From: Nostoc sp. UCD121
Lineage (GTDB): Bacteria; Cyanobacteriota; Cyanobacteriia; Cyanobacteriales; Nostocaceae
DNA length: 35,509 nt
Reading direction: 5' to 3'
Assembly (NCBI RefSeq): GCF_014222285.1
Contig: NZ_JACKZS010000065.1
Location: forward strand, 1-35,509
The first letter of the stretch is position 1; every line of letters starts with the position of its first letter. The translations under genes and the position numbers were made by a program. Positions 15,607 to 24,457 of this stretch are shown here, in pieces. The notes under the pieces were generated by a model that worked only from the letters and a program-made list of their open reading frames with translations, had not been told where the DNA came from and ran no database searches.

Positions 15607-17256
15607 ATGTCTTCTGGTTCCTCTGGTCGTTATCAAAGCAGACTATTTAACTTTGTCCACCAGCAATCTCGGCGGGTGACACAACAGTGGGAACACACCT
15701 TCCGGCATTTGCAAGTTGCCACTAAGTGGGGTGTGGAGGCACTACTTTACCCAGTGTATCTACTGTTTCAGTCATCTGAATCATCTGGGAAAACGCTACA
15801 GACCAAAGAACCACAAACTAGACTAAAGTTACAACCAAATGATACCGATTTTCAGCCCGAAATTCCAAATGCTGATAGTCCTATTCAACAAGTACTAGAA
15901 GCAGTCAATTACGTGTTGTCAGATGAAGCCGCCTCCACGCCTACAAAAACATCTGAACTTTTTGATCCCTTGGCTTTATTGGGAGTTTTTGGGCTGAAGT
16001 TTGTTGGTAAAAACTCGACAAATAATGTTAGTTATATAGAATCTTCAAGTATTACAGAGAATAAAGCGGGAATTATCAACTCTTTACAGTTAGATAACGC
16101 TCTAAAACAGCATCTTCCAGCAGTGCGGGGAATTGCCACAAATTTGATGAATCGGAGTTTAGTACTTGTTACTACCGAAAATGAAATTCTAGATATTTTG
16201 ACACCCCAGCAGCAGGCAAAATTAGAAGATCGAATTATTAACGAAGTTGCTAATTACTGGCAGTCCTGGCGGTTGATTATAGCTAAAAAAGAAACGGAGC
16301 TATTACCACAAATTGACCGTTTATTAGCAAAACTCACTGACGGCAATACAACCAAAATTCCAGCTTTAGCTGAGGGCATATCAAAAGATTTACTTAATAC
16401 TGAAAGATTACTGGCATTTCTAGATATAGCTGTTGCTAAGTTGGAGTCAAATGCTTTAGTACCTGTGCAAGAACGTAGCCAGGAAATTGTTCAAGTTGCC
16501 CAAACTCAGTTAAACATATTTCTTTATGGCAAAGAGCAATTAGCTGCTAAGGGAGAAATTGCAACCACTACTGATGGTTTGGAAACTCATACACTAAATA
16601 TTCACGCTTTAATTGAGGCGGCGCTTAATTACTTTTTTGGTGTTGCTAATAGAAAAACACTTGAACCAACAACTAGTGATAAGCAATTACCAGGTAAACT
16701 ATTCTCATCACGCTTTAGAAAAGCCTTATCTAAAAGCCCTCTATTGGAGAACCAGGATTCAGCTGTTGATCCTTGGCTAACATGGAATGATTTATTTGGA
16801 GACACTGAAACCGTTACTAACAAGTCAGTTACACTTACTCAAGTGGAAAATCCTGCTTTAGCGGCAAGTTTATCAGTAGGGCATTTTCCACAAAAGAATT
16901 TAACTGTAAAACAACCTAAAATTGGATCTGGTTTGGTGCAAAGGAAACAAGCAACTAGTAATCTTGCATCAAGCCAAAAAATATCTGGAAAAGTTTCTTC
17001 TGCAAAGCAAACTCAAGCCCATACTTCCCTAACTAAACGCAAGAGTCGTAAAGGGGAAATTTTGCAACAGCAGTTTCATCAAAGTAGTCAAATTGAGGCA
17101 CAGCCAGACTGGATAGAGACCAAAGCAACTTCAACAGGCTATGAGAAGCATCCCTTAGAGCAACTTCTGGAATGGGTTGATTATGCTATGCTCTGGCTAG
17201 AAGAGAGATTTGTAAAGATTTTTCAGTCATTACGGCAGATGTGGCAGGGAAAATAA
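15607..17256 (+). CDS. Hypothetical protein, 549 residues
   Basis: I do not recognise this family. The protein is hydrophilic and largely helical, with no signal peptide and no clear membrane segment apart from a short hydrophobic stretch near residue 50 (GVEALLYPVYLLFQ). Two similar helices occur near each end: SPIQQVLEAVNYVL (about 95-110) and HPLEQLLEWVDYAMLWLEE (near 520). They may be a repeated interaction motif. Residues about 400-500 are Lys/Ser/Gln-rich and probably disordered. It is divergent from the alpha-mannosidase, with 87 bp between starts. No Shine-Dalgarno sequence is evident before the ATG. The length and normal codon use argue for a real gene. Confidence 0.75.
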   Translation: MSSGSSGRYQSRLFNFVHQQSRRVTQQWEHTFRHLQVATKWGVEALLYPVYLLFQSSESSGKTLQTKEPQTRLKLQPNDTDFQPEIPNADSPIQQVLEAVNYVLSDEAASTPTKTSELFDPLALLGVFGLKFVGKNSTNNVSYIESSSITENKAGIINSLQLDNALKQHLPAVRGIATNLMNRSLVLVTTENEILDILTPQQQAKLEDRIINEVANYWQSWRLIIAKKETELLPQIDRLLAKLTDGNTTKIPALAEGISKDLLNTERLLAFLDIAVAKLESNALVPVQERSQEIVQVAQTQLNIFLYGKEQLAAKGEIATTTDGLETHTLNIHALIEAALNYFFGVANRKTLEPTTSDKQLPGKLFSSRFRKALSKSPLLENQDSAVDPWLTWNDLFGDTETVTNKSVTLTQVENPALAASLSVGHFPQKNLTVKQPKIGSGLVQRKQATSNLASSQKISGKVSSAKQTQAHTSLTKRKSRKGEILQQQFHQSSQIEAQPDWIETKATSTGYEKHPLEQLLEWVDYAMLWLEERFVKIFQSLRQMWQGK

Positions 17257-17337
17257 CACTAATTCGTAATTCGTAATGACGCTCAAGGTCTCCCTAACAT
17301 AGCTCTTAATTAAAACTTATCAAATTTCATTTTGGTT

Positions 17338-17355
17338 TACAGATTTACATCTGTA
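17338..17355 (+). terminator. Possible hairpin terminator TACAGAT-TTAC-ATCTGTA
   Basis: A 7-bp perfect stem with a 4-base loop is followed after five bases by a T run (ATTTTTG). It lies about 80 bp past the 15607-17256 gene and could end its transcript. It is AT-rich and weaker than the psbH terminator. Confidence 0.4.
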
Positions 17356-17475
17356 GCCTGATTTTTGAGGATTGGTATAAGCTGGTAGATATTTTTAATA
17401 AACTATTATAATATTTACGATTTTTAAATTAAAGGATAATTTTGATTATCTATGATGTTATTGGTGTTTGTCTAA

Positions 17476-17772
17476 GTGAAAATTATTGTTTACTGTAAAT
17501 ACTTCAATTTCAAAAATCCACTAGATAAACCAAAACTTGAGACATTTGTAGTGGATGTGCCTCAAATTCCTAAGATAGGTGAAACAATTTTAGTCGAAAG
17601 AATTTCACTTCAAAAGCAGTTTGTAATTATCTTTGAGTATATTGTGACAGCAGTGCAATTTAACGCTTCCAAAGAATCGATTGACTCAGCAGACGCTCAA
17701 GTAAACGCATTTTTGAACCATTGTTGGGAGGGAACATCAAATTTCAAAGTTACAAACTTTTTAGAGCAATAA
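17476..17772 (+). CDS. Hypothetical protein, 98 residues
   Basis: This is an open frame with a GTG start (KIIVYCKYFNFKNP) and no recognised domain. It alternates beta-strand-like segments (ETFVVDVPQIPKIGETILVE, FVIIFEYIVTAVQF) and has a single Trp near the end. The GTG lacks a visible Shine-Dalgarno sequence, and the gene is preceded by 220 bp of AT-rich DNA. Its end lies 4 bp from the stop of the opposing PlsC-like gene. The composition resembles its neighbours. It is probably real, but its function is unknown. Confidence 0.5.
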   Translation: MKIIVYCKYFNFKNPLDKPKLETFVVDVPQIPKIGETILVERISLQKQFVIIFEYIVTAVQFNASKESIDSADAQVNAFLNHCWEGTSNFKVTNFLEQ

Positions 17773-17776
17773 ACTC

Positions 17777-18574
17777 TCACCACAACATGTGATTGAGGAA
17801 AGAACGTAACAGTTTGGCTCCGGTTGGTTCTTGGTAGTTAGTTGGCAACAGAGCCAGCATCGCATTCTGTAACGTCTCCAAAGCTACTTCTACTTCCTGG
17901 CGCTTTGGTCTGGTTGCTTGGGCAAAGTGTAACGGTTCACCGACCCGAATTGTTAACTCCTTTCCCAAATAGAGGTCATGAGTCCCAATCAGTGCAACTG
18001 GAATAATCGGTACACCAGCCCGCAAGGCATAAATCAAAGTCCCGCGTTTTAAAGGGAGATGCAACTTACCCTCAGCAGTTCCTAGTCGTCCTTCGGGAAA
18101 GAGAATCATCCCATCTCCACGAGCCAAAATTGCCAGGATAATCCGGTCTATCTGTCGCAGTGTGTGTATATCTTCCCCTGTCGGTACTGTCTGTTTAATT
18201 GCTGTGGCTAGCTCAACTAAATCTTGCCTTCCTGCTTTAGCCGCTTCCATGACAGCAACTTCTTCTTTCCACACCCGTTCCAAAGGAATCACGCCCCCCG
18301 CAAAACCCAGGATAAAGCGCTTCCACCACTTATTATAAAGAGTACGAGCATCGCCCAGGATGTAATAGTGGGGTTGGGTAGGGAGTTCGGCTAACAGGAG
18401 TAAGGGATCGATATGGTGGAGATGGTTGACAGCTAAAATTGCAGGTTTCTGAGGTATTCTTTCGAGATGTTCGACCCGTACCTTGAAAAAGGCATGGATG
18501 AGCGATCGCATCACAAAACGACGCAACCCAGAGTTGGCTCTAGGTTCTGAATGCCCCTGATTAAGACCTTCCAA
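17777..18574 (-). CDS. 1-acyl-sn-glycerol-3-phosphate acyltransferase-like (PlsC family)
   Basis: This is a glycerolipid acyltransferase-type protein. Counting from the TTG at 18574, the HX4D motif NHLHHID lies at residues 50-56, the acceptor-binding FPEGRLG near 160, and a VPIIPVALIGTHD stretch downstream. PlsC enzymes transfer an acyl chain to lysophosphatidate at the membrane in phospholipid and glycolipid synthesis. The frame stays open for another 77 codons upstream with plausible protein sequence (SSIKRVKEGVAAAGDVYDGL and so on), but contains no ATG, GTG or TTG. An AAGGAG lies 6 bases before an in-frame ATC at 18805. The N terminus is therefore uncertain: 265 residues from TTG or about 342 from ATC. 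Confidence 0.85.
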   Translation of the reverse strand: MEGLNQGHSEPRANSGLRRFVMRSLIHAFFKVRVEHLERIPQKPAILAVNHLHHIDPLLLLAELPTQPHYYILGDARTLYNKWWKRFILGFAGGVIPLERVWKEEVAVMEAAKAGRQDLVELATAIKQTVPTGEDIHTLRQIDRIILAILARGDGMILFPEGRLGTAEGKLHLPLKRGTLIYALRAGVPIIPVALIGTHDLYLGKELTIRVGEPLHFAQATRPKRQEVEVALETLQNAMLALLPTNYQEPTGAKLLRSFLNHMLW

Positions 18575-18805
18575 GCGATTGAGGGTTTTTTCGATAATCT
18601 GGCGAACAGCGCGTAGGCGTAGCCCGTCGTAGACATCGCCAGCCGCAGCTACACCCTCTTTTACCCGCTTTATACTTGAAGCAGTTAAAGTTTCTAATTG
18701 TGTACTATCTTCGCTCTGATGGCTAGATTTCGAATCGGTATGAACTTCGGAAATTACTCCATCAGCTAGGTCTTCCTGAACAGATTCCTTAGAAGAATTT
18801 TTGAT
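18575..18805 (-). other. Open, start-less N-terminal extension of the PlsC-like gene
   Basis: These 77 sense codons run in frame into the PlsC-like gene. AAGGAG at 18812-18817 is spaced 6 bases from the ATC at 18803-18805, the ideal position for a start codon. The encoded stretch is acidic, then amphipathic (VRQIIEKTLNRLEG), and looks like protein. It includes a copy of the GTAGGCGTAGCCCGTCGTAG-type repeat at 18611-18640, read as DVYDGLRLRA. Confidence 0.55.
18611..18640. repeat. Copy of the GCGTAGGCGTAGCCC...GACATCGCC interspersed repeat
   Basis: This 30-bp copy matches those near 71-100 and 10379-10410 with few changes. Unlike them it lies in an open frame joined to the PlsC-like gene. Confidence 0.75.
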
Positions 18806-19024
18806 AAAAATCTCCTTGAATTCATGAATAAATCATAATTCTTGAGGTTATATTATTAACCAACCCACGGTTAGAAGCTGTGGAATGATCTTATCGATAT
18901 TTTAAATAAATACATCAGGGTAACTCAATTAGCTGTAATTATTCCCATAGCCAAAAGCTATTTTTATACAATCAGTGTTGACATGTTAGTAACTTGCTGA
19001 GAGAATACCTAAAAAATTAACCAG

Positions 19025-19912
19025 ATGATTGACCATAGCGATCGCATCGTGTCTCGTAAAGAAGGCAGATTCCAAGGTGTTGGAGGACTTGACCTGTATT
19101 ACCAAAGCTGGCATCCAGAGGGTAAAGTCCGGGCAATATTAACCATTGTGCATGGACTCGGAGCGCACAGCGATCGCTACAGTAATGTAATTCAGCATTT
19201 AATACCCAAACAATATGCTATCTATGCCTTAGACTTGCGTGGTCATGGACGCTCACCAGGTCAGCAAGGCTATATCAACGCTTGGAGTGAGTTTCGAGAA
19301 GATTTAGGAGCCTTTTTACAGTTAATTCAGACTCAGAATCCTGGCTGCCCAATTTTTCTTTTGGGTCATAGCTTAGGCGGGGTGATTGTCTTAGATTACA
19401 TTCTCCACTATCCCCAACAAGCATCAGTTTTACAAGGTGCGATCGCTCTTGCGCCAACCTTGGGAAAAGTTGGGATTTCACCGATTCGGGTGCTTTTAGG
19501 AAAAATGCTCTCACGGGTGTGGCCGCGTTTCACACTGAATACAGGCATTGACATCAGTGCTGGTTCAAGAGATCCGCAGGTTTTAGCTGCGATCGCTCAA
19601 GATACACTGCGACATACCCTTGGTACTGCCCGTCTAGCTACAGAATTCTTTGCAACAGTTGATTGGATTAATGCTAAAGCAGGTGATTGGCAATTACCAT
19701 TATTGATTCTTCACGGTGGTGCAGACCGAGTGGCTTTACCTGCGGGAAGCGACATATTTTATCAACGGGTAAACTGCACAGATAAGCTGAGAATTGAGTA
19801 CCCAGAAGCCTATCATGAAATTCAGCGTGACCTCAATTATCGAGAGGTAATGGCAGATTTGGAGAATTGGTTGGAGCGACATCTATCATCTGAAGTGGTG
19901 GGGAAGCGCTGA
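19025..19912 (+). CDS. Alpha/beta hydrolase, monoacylglycerol lipase-like
   Basis: This 295-residue protein belongs to the Hydrolase_4/lysophospholipase group. Motifs are TIVHGLGAHSDRY (oxyanion region), ALDLRGHGRSPGQQGY, nucleophile elbow LLGHSLGGVI (Ser near 118), HGGADRVALP with the acid Asp (near 237), and EAYHEIQRDL with the catalytic His (near 263). It should cleave acyl esters of glycerides or lysolipids in the cytoplasm or at the membrane. It stands divergently beside the PlsC-like acyltransferase, so lipid remodelling is a plausible shared theme (inference). ATG at 19025; no clear operon. Confidence 0.9.
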   Translation: MIDHSDRIVSRKEGRFQGVGGLDLYYQSWHPEGKVRAILTIVHGLGAHSDRYSNVIQHLIPKQYAIYALDLRGHGRSPGQQGYINAWSEFREDLGAFLQLIQTQNPGCPIFLLGHSLGGVIVLDYILHYPQQASVLQGAIALAPTLGKVGISPIRVLLGKMLSRVWPRFTLNTGIDISAGSRDPQVLAAIAQDTLRHTLGTARLATEFFATVDWINAKAGDWQLPLLILHGGADRVALPAGSDIFYQRVNCTDKLRIEYPEAYHEIQRDLNYREVMADLENWLERHLSSEVVGKR

Positions 19913-19983
19913 ATTAGAATAATCTCATGTAGTTTTTAAATTTTTAATTAATAATTTTTAATTTTTAATTGGAGCAAAGCGAC

Positions 19984-22611
19984 TTACGGCTGTTGCAAAT
20001 TAAGCTCTTGGAATGCTTCAGAAGACTCTTCCAATTTCAAGGTACCAGCAGATTTACCGTTGATTTGCAGAGTGTATTTACCCTGTGACAAGCCTTCTAA
20101 ATAATAGACTCCAGCCCCATTGGTGACAGAAAAACACCGAGTTGTTTGATCTGGTTGTATGGCTTCTACCCGTGCGCCTGCGATCGCTTGACCTTGAGTA
20201 TCCGTGACTACCCCCGATCGCGCGTAAGAACGAATTAACGGAATCATCACAGGGGTGTAACTCCCAGCAACTACATCAATGGCTACAGACTCAACCATAG
20301 GCTGCCAATCAGGGGGTAAACCTGCTGGATCGAGGTCAAGGCGATAAATACCAGGAGGCATTCTTACTAAAGTGCGATCGCCCTGGATTTGTGGCAAAAA
20401 TGACTTAAGAGGTTTATTGTTCAAAGTCAATAACAAATCAGCATTATCTGTATAAACTTCTTCCCCTCCATCCCATTTGCCGTTATTGTTCCGGTCAAAA
20501 AATGGCTTAATCGACAGTCCGCCTTGGGTACGGAAGTAATTAGAACGGCGATCGCCTGGACTAATACCCCCTTGGAGATTCAGGCTAGAAGCTAAATCTA
20601 TGCTGAAAGTTGCTTCATCGGAACTCGGCGATACACCTTGATAACGCGCCCGTAATAGCAAACCGGGTAAAACTGTTGTTGATAGTGTGGCTAGTATTCC
20701 ATTACCTTGAGAACCAACGCCATAACCTAACTGTGCTTCCCACTGATAGCTACCATCAATCGCCTGTTGTTGTGAACGATAGCGCCAACTCACACTCAGC
20801 AAACTGTCGCTACGATTTTGATTCTGTGTTTCATAATTTAACAGCAGTGAGTTGCCACTATTAGAAAAGCGGTTTTTAGATAAGTTGTAATTCAGTTCTG
20901 ACAAAGTACTGATTTCGTTACCACGTTGCGTTAATTCTAGTTTTCCAAGACGTTGCAGCAAATTCCAGCGCAGACGGTTTTTAGTATCTAAGCTGATACG
21001 GGCAAAGGTAAAGGCATCTTTGCCACTCAAGTTAAATTGCATTCCGCTAGATGTTGCATCACCAGTGTCACTACTGGCGAATAAAGCGAATTGAGGCAAA
21101 ACTCGCCAATCTAGATTAAAACGGCTAGATAAGCGATCGCTGGTAAATATAGCACTCAAGTTAGAAGCTGGATCGTAGCGAATATCTGTATTCACATCCC
21201 ACTTATTACCCGTTAGTGCTGAAACTGATACCTGCAAAGGTAAGTTTCTAGCACGCCAAAATAATTCTGCTAAGGCTTTAGGCGATTCGTCATACACTCC
21301 ACCTAAGCCTACTGTCAGATTTTCCGATAAACCCCAACGTCCAGCAATTCCCCCCCGAAAGCCAGAAAAGTTGCCCAACAGACTTTGATTTCCCAAAGAA
21401 TCCCGTCGTAACCCGCCAGAAACGATTAATCCTGAAGCACCTGCTGGTAATTGTCCTGGGACTGTAGAAAAATTAGCCTGTTGAATTTCTGGTTGGGCGG
21501 TGAGTCGCCCTTGGGGATACAGCAAGACGCGATAATTATTTGCCAAAAATTGATTTTGACTTTTAATATTTTCAAAGCGGTAAATGCCAGAAGAATCAAC
21601 TAAAATTTCGGCAATGATGCGATCGCTAAAACCTTGTACTAAGCGCACCAATGTACCTGGTTCAGCCTTACCAGAAATTGTGCGTCCAATAGCATTTGCT
21701 TGTAAACGTTGGCGAGGATCGGAAGAACCACCGCCAAAGGGTTGAGGTGGTACAAACCCCTGTCGTTGAATGGATGTAAACCCCCAATAGTCTCCTGTTC
21801 CTTGAGTTTGCCAAAAAGTTGGCTGGGAACCCACAAAATAATCAGCTGAATTAGCTTGTCGCAGAAATTGCGCTTCAGCAATATTCCAATTTTGCGGATT
21901 TTGTAAATTTGGTTGATCGGTGCGGATGAACCACGAACCACCGAAAGCACTACCAACAGCCAGGAAATCACCTCGATAACTTGTCGATCTCGTAGCACCA
22001 CCGCTAGCATTTACCTTTTGTTCAACTGCCGCCACACTAAATTTTTTAGGTGTAATGTGTGGTAATCCTTCTAGCTGAATCGGAGTTTCTGTTTCTGCTA
22101 GTTTGCCACTGGATTGATCTACCCCTGGAACATCTAAAATAATGGCGTATTCATTGATGTCAAATTTTGCCCCTACGCCAAAGAGAGTTTGTAAATCTTG
22201 AATTGTAAAGACTAATCCTAATTCTGGATCGGTGCGAAGTTTTGTTGGGTTGATGCGAGTCACAACACTAAGCGATCGCACTTCTAATTGACCGTCTGGT
22301 AAAGTGGTAACATTTAATTTCAACCCTTGAACGATTGCATCATAGGGTAACAGCCAATTTGAAAAATCAATTGCTTGGGAACCATCTTCTTGACCACGCA
22401 CCAGAACACTAGAATTGACATTGCGGTTGCCGACATTCAATCCTACAGGAAAAACTTTAAATTCTGAATCCTTTGCTAATTGGGTACTTGTAGGCGTTTG
22501 TAGATTGGATGCAGGCGTATCTGCTTTAGCTGGGGTGATAATAATTTGACAGATAAGAGCGATCGCAGCTAGCAGAAATTTGCCTCTACTAGTTAATAAC
22601 CGAAGTTGCAC
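19984..22611 (-). CDS. Usher-like outer-membrane protein with C-terminal carboxypeptidase-regulatory-like domain
   Basis: This 875-residue protein starts at GTG with a signal peptide (LLAAIALICQIIITPAKA). Residues about 55-165 form an N-terminal beta domain, and a Gly/Ser linker follows. From about 230 to 690, alternating amphipathic strands rich in Arg, Gln and aromatic residues suggest a beta-barrel. A small domain (RTISGKAEPGTLVRLVQG to FENIKSQNQF, about 305-355) sits where ushers carry a plug, followed by an AGASGLIVSGGLRRDS stretch like the start of usher barrels. Near 702-715 lies DRNNNGKWDGGEE, a calcium-binding-like loop, and the end is a carboxypeptidase-regulatory-like fold (GQAIAGARVEAIQ, GVYYLEGLSQGKYTLQI). 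It is last in a one-strand cluster after chaperone and subunit genes. The usher assignment is by architecture and context; sequence identity is probably low. Confidence 0.7.
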   Translation of the reverse strand: MQLRLLTSRGKFLLAAIALICQIIITPAKADTPASNLQTPTSTQLAKDSEFKVFPVGLNVGNRNVNSSVLVRGQEDGSQAIDFSNWLLPYDAIVQGLKLNVTTLPDGQLEVRSLSVVTRINPTKLRTDPELGLVFTIQDLQTLFGVGAKFDINEYAIILDVPGVDQSSGKLAETETPIQLEGLPHITPKKFSVAAVEQKVNASGGATRSTSYRGDFLAVGSAFGGSWFIRTDQPNLQNPQNWNIAEAQFLRQANSADYFVGSQPTFWQTQGTGDYWGFTSIQRQGFVPPQPFGGGSSDPRQRLQANAIGRTISGKAEPGTLVRLVQGFSDRIIAEILVDSSGIYRFENIKSQNQFLANNYRVLLYPQGRLTAQPEIQQANFSTVPGQLPAGASGLIVSGGLRRDSLGNQSLLGNFSGFRGGIAGRWGLSENLTVGLGGVYDESPKALAELFWRARNLPLQVSVSALTGNKWDVNTDIRYDPASNLSAIFTSDRLSSRFNLDWRVLPQFALFASSDTGDATSSGMQFNLSGKDAFTFARISLDTKNRLRWNLLQRLGKLELTQRGNEISTLSELNYNLSKNRFSNSGNSLLLNYETQNQNRSDSLLSVSWRYRSQQQAIDGSYQWEAQLGYGVGSQGNGILATLSTTVLPGLLLRARYQGVSPSSDEATFSIDLASSLNLQGGISPGDRRSNYFRTQGGLSIKPFFDRNNNGKWDGGEEVYTDNADLLLTLNNKPLKSFLPQIQGDRTLVRMPPGIYRLDLDPAGLPPDWQPMVESVAIDVVAGSYTPVMIPLIRSYARSGVVTDTQGQAIAGARVEAIQPDQTTRCFSVTNGAGVYYLEGLSQGKYTLQINGKSAGTLKLEESSEAFQELNLQQP

Positions 22612-22933
22612 AAATTTTTAACTTCTCTGTAAAATTTCCTATAGAAATAGAAACGTTGCATTGCAATGTCTATACCAACATATAATTCCCAAGCACCAAA
22701 CAAAATTATCGATATTAATGCTGTATTTTACAACAATGCCAATTCTCCAAAATTAGGTTAAGGTTAATGGCAAGAGACGCGATAAATCGCCGCCTCTACA
22801 AAGGAATTTTTCTTGTAAAAACGGCGATTTATAGCGCCTTTGTGAACTAGTATTTTCAGTAAAAAAGTTTAACCTAATCGGATTGAGAGTTAATCTCAAT
22901 TTCTTAGTTAAGAATTACTAATTATTACACAAA
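22612..22933. other. Gap between usher-like and chaperone genes, with nested inverted repeats
   Basis: This 322-bp gap contains no supportable gene. Most of it is the nested palindromic repeat at 22753-22877. The AT-rich 22640-22750 part may hold a promoter for the usher-like gene; none was placed. Confidence 0.5.
22753..22877. repeat. Nested inverted repeat (TTAGGTTAA...TTAACCTAA)
   Basis: The outer arms TTAGGTTAA and TTAACCTAA enclose an inner pair, GCGATAAATCGCCG (22779-22792) and CGGCGATTTATAGC (22822-22835). The inner sequence resembles the GAGACGCGATAAATCGCCG repeat family common in Nostoc. It could fold into a long cruciform or act as an mRNA stem within the cluster. Confidence 0.7.
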
Positions 22934-23761
22934 CTATTTTTTCTGTGATGCAGCTGGTTGTGCGGGAATAGTAATATTTACATTGAAGGGCAACTTACTT
23001 TTATTATTGTCTTCACCCCAGAATAACTCACCACTTAGCTGATATTTACCAGGCTTCAAGGCTGGTTGGTCTTTATTGGGGTAATTTAATAAGAAATTGC
23101 GATCGCTATTTGCCACTACAGCATTAGTATCTATCTGCCCAGTTTTGACAACAGTTTGCCCTTGGCGTAACGTCCAATTTAAACTGGGGAGAACAGTTGC
23201 TTGTCCACTATTGCGAACTAAAAGTTGAATTTGTTTTTGCTCTGGGTTAAAACTGGCACTATCAATTGCTAGTTGGGGAGAAAGATTGCCTTTTCTGACA
23301 TAGAATGTTACGCCAATTCGTGCCACTAAAGTAACGTTATTACCAGCAGCATCTCTCGATTCAGTAAGAGTTTCATTAAATACGACCGCTCGATATTCCC
23401 CATCTGGCAAATTAGGAGCCAAGCGACTGATGAGGCGAACCCGGCGGACTTCTCCTGGTTTGACAGTCAACTCACGCGGTGAGAATTGCAGATATTTCGT
23501 CAAGTCATTGGGACTAGAGGATAAGGTTTGAAACCCTGCATCACGGCTATAGGTAAAAGGTTCAGCATAGATGCGAATGCGAGAGGGGGTTTTACTAGTA
23601 TTGGAAATCGTAATCATTCCTTGGGCTTGTCCGCGTTCCGCTTTGGCTTCAATCACTAGCGGAGAAACACTCATTTGTGCTTTAGCAGCAGCAGGAAATA
23701 AAACTAGGGCGAATAAGCCAGCACTAACAGCAGTTAGAGAGCGCCAATTACTCTTGAGCAT
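22934..23761 (-). CDS. PapD-like periplasmic pilus-assembly chaperone
   Basis: This 275-residue protein has a signal peptide (LTAVSAGLFALVLFPAAAKA). An immunoglobulin-like first domain follows: MSVSPLVIEAKAERGQAQGMITISNTSKTPSRIRIYAEPF, then FSPRELTVKPGEVRRVRLISRL and DGEYRAVVFNETL. The N-terminal strand pattern, the PGE-RRVRL strand and the EYR-V-FNE block match fimbrial chaperone domain 1. A second beta domain fills residues about 165-265. It should bind secreted subunits in the periplasm and hand them to an outer-membrane usher. The genes on both sides, subunit-like upstream and usher-like downstream, agree with this role. Confidence 0.8.
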   Translation of the reverse strand: MLKSNWRSLTAVSAGLFALVLFPAAAKAQMSVSPLVIEAKAERGQAQGMITISNTSKTPSRIRIYAEPFTYSRDAGFQTLSSSPNDLTKYLQFSPRELTVKPGEVRRVRLISRLAPNLPDGEYRAVVFNETLTESRDAAGNNVTLVARIGVTFYVRKGNLSPQLAIDSASFNPEQKQIQLLVRNSGQATVLPSLNWTLRQGQTVVKTGQIDTNAVVANSDRNFLLNYPNKDQPALKPGKYQLSGELFWGEDNNKSKLPFNVNITIPAQPAASQKK

Positions 23762-23943
23762 ATTTATAACTATGACAGGATTAGTAAAGTTAATTTCTGA
23801 TTTATAGTTCCCAAAAGGAGATTTATTTTATCTATTGGTCATGAGAAAAATATCTTGCCCCTTGAAGATTTACTCTCTAGCGACAAGATATTCAATAACT
23901 ATTTTTCTCAAGCAAATTGAAGGAAAACTGGGAAAATTTTAGA

Positions 23944-24417
23944 CTATGGCACGATAGTCAATGTTGTTACATAGCTGTAGTTTCCAGGAACAAGGGGACT
24001 GCCCTTATCTACTATCATGTCTATATCCAAAGGCAAACCGCTACCAGAGGGCAGCAACACAGAACTACCACCCTGAGAACTAGTACTGCCAAAAGGTGAA
24101 TTGATATACCCAGTAGAGTTAATGGGTGTAAAACTAGGGCCTCCGGTTTGCTGTGGCTTGGATATACTCACTCTGGCACCTTGGTTACAGCTAACAAAAA
24201 CCTTACCAAATTGTCCTCCAGGATATCCTCCCGCTAGTGAAGTTGGGTTAGTCTGTTGGTTGAGTCCCAATTTACCAGGGGTGATTTGATCGAAGTTGCA
24301 GACACCACCGACATTTGCTGTAAAAGGTACATCAGCCGTTTGTGCCATTGTTTTGGGTGCAAGAGCAGCAGAACCAACAATTATCAAAGCAATAGTTAAT
24401 AAAGAACGACGAATCAT
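23944..24417 (-). CDS. Secreted subunit-like protein (spore coat U/pilin-like), Cys-containing
   Basis: This 157-residue protein has a signal peptide (LLTIALIIVGSAALAPKTMAQ). The mature start is ADVPFTANVGGVCNFDQITPG, and it ends PGNYSYVTTLTIVP. Two Cys residues (VCNF and VSCNQG) could form the disulfide typical of fimbrial/spore-coat-U subunits. The strand-rich body, Gly/Ser-rich loops and alternating hydrophobic C-terminal strand suit a chaperone-usher client. AAGGA lies 8 bases before the ATG. It is paralogous to the next upstream gene: both start VPF and end YxYVxTLTIxP. It is second in the cluster and precedes the chaperone by about 180 bp. Confidence 0.7.
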   Translation of the reverse strand: MIRRSLLTIALIIVGSAALAPKTMAQTADVPFTANVGGVCNFDQITPGKLGLNQQTNPTSLAGGYPGGQFGKVFVSCNQGARVSISKPQQTGGPSFTPINSTGYINSPFGSTSSQGGSSVLLPSGSGLPLDIDMIVDKGSPLVPGNYSYVTTLTIVP

Positions 24418-24457
24418 TTTTAAATCCTTCTCAAATAATAAGGGTTGCAGAAAACAG

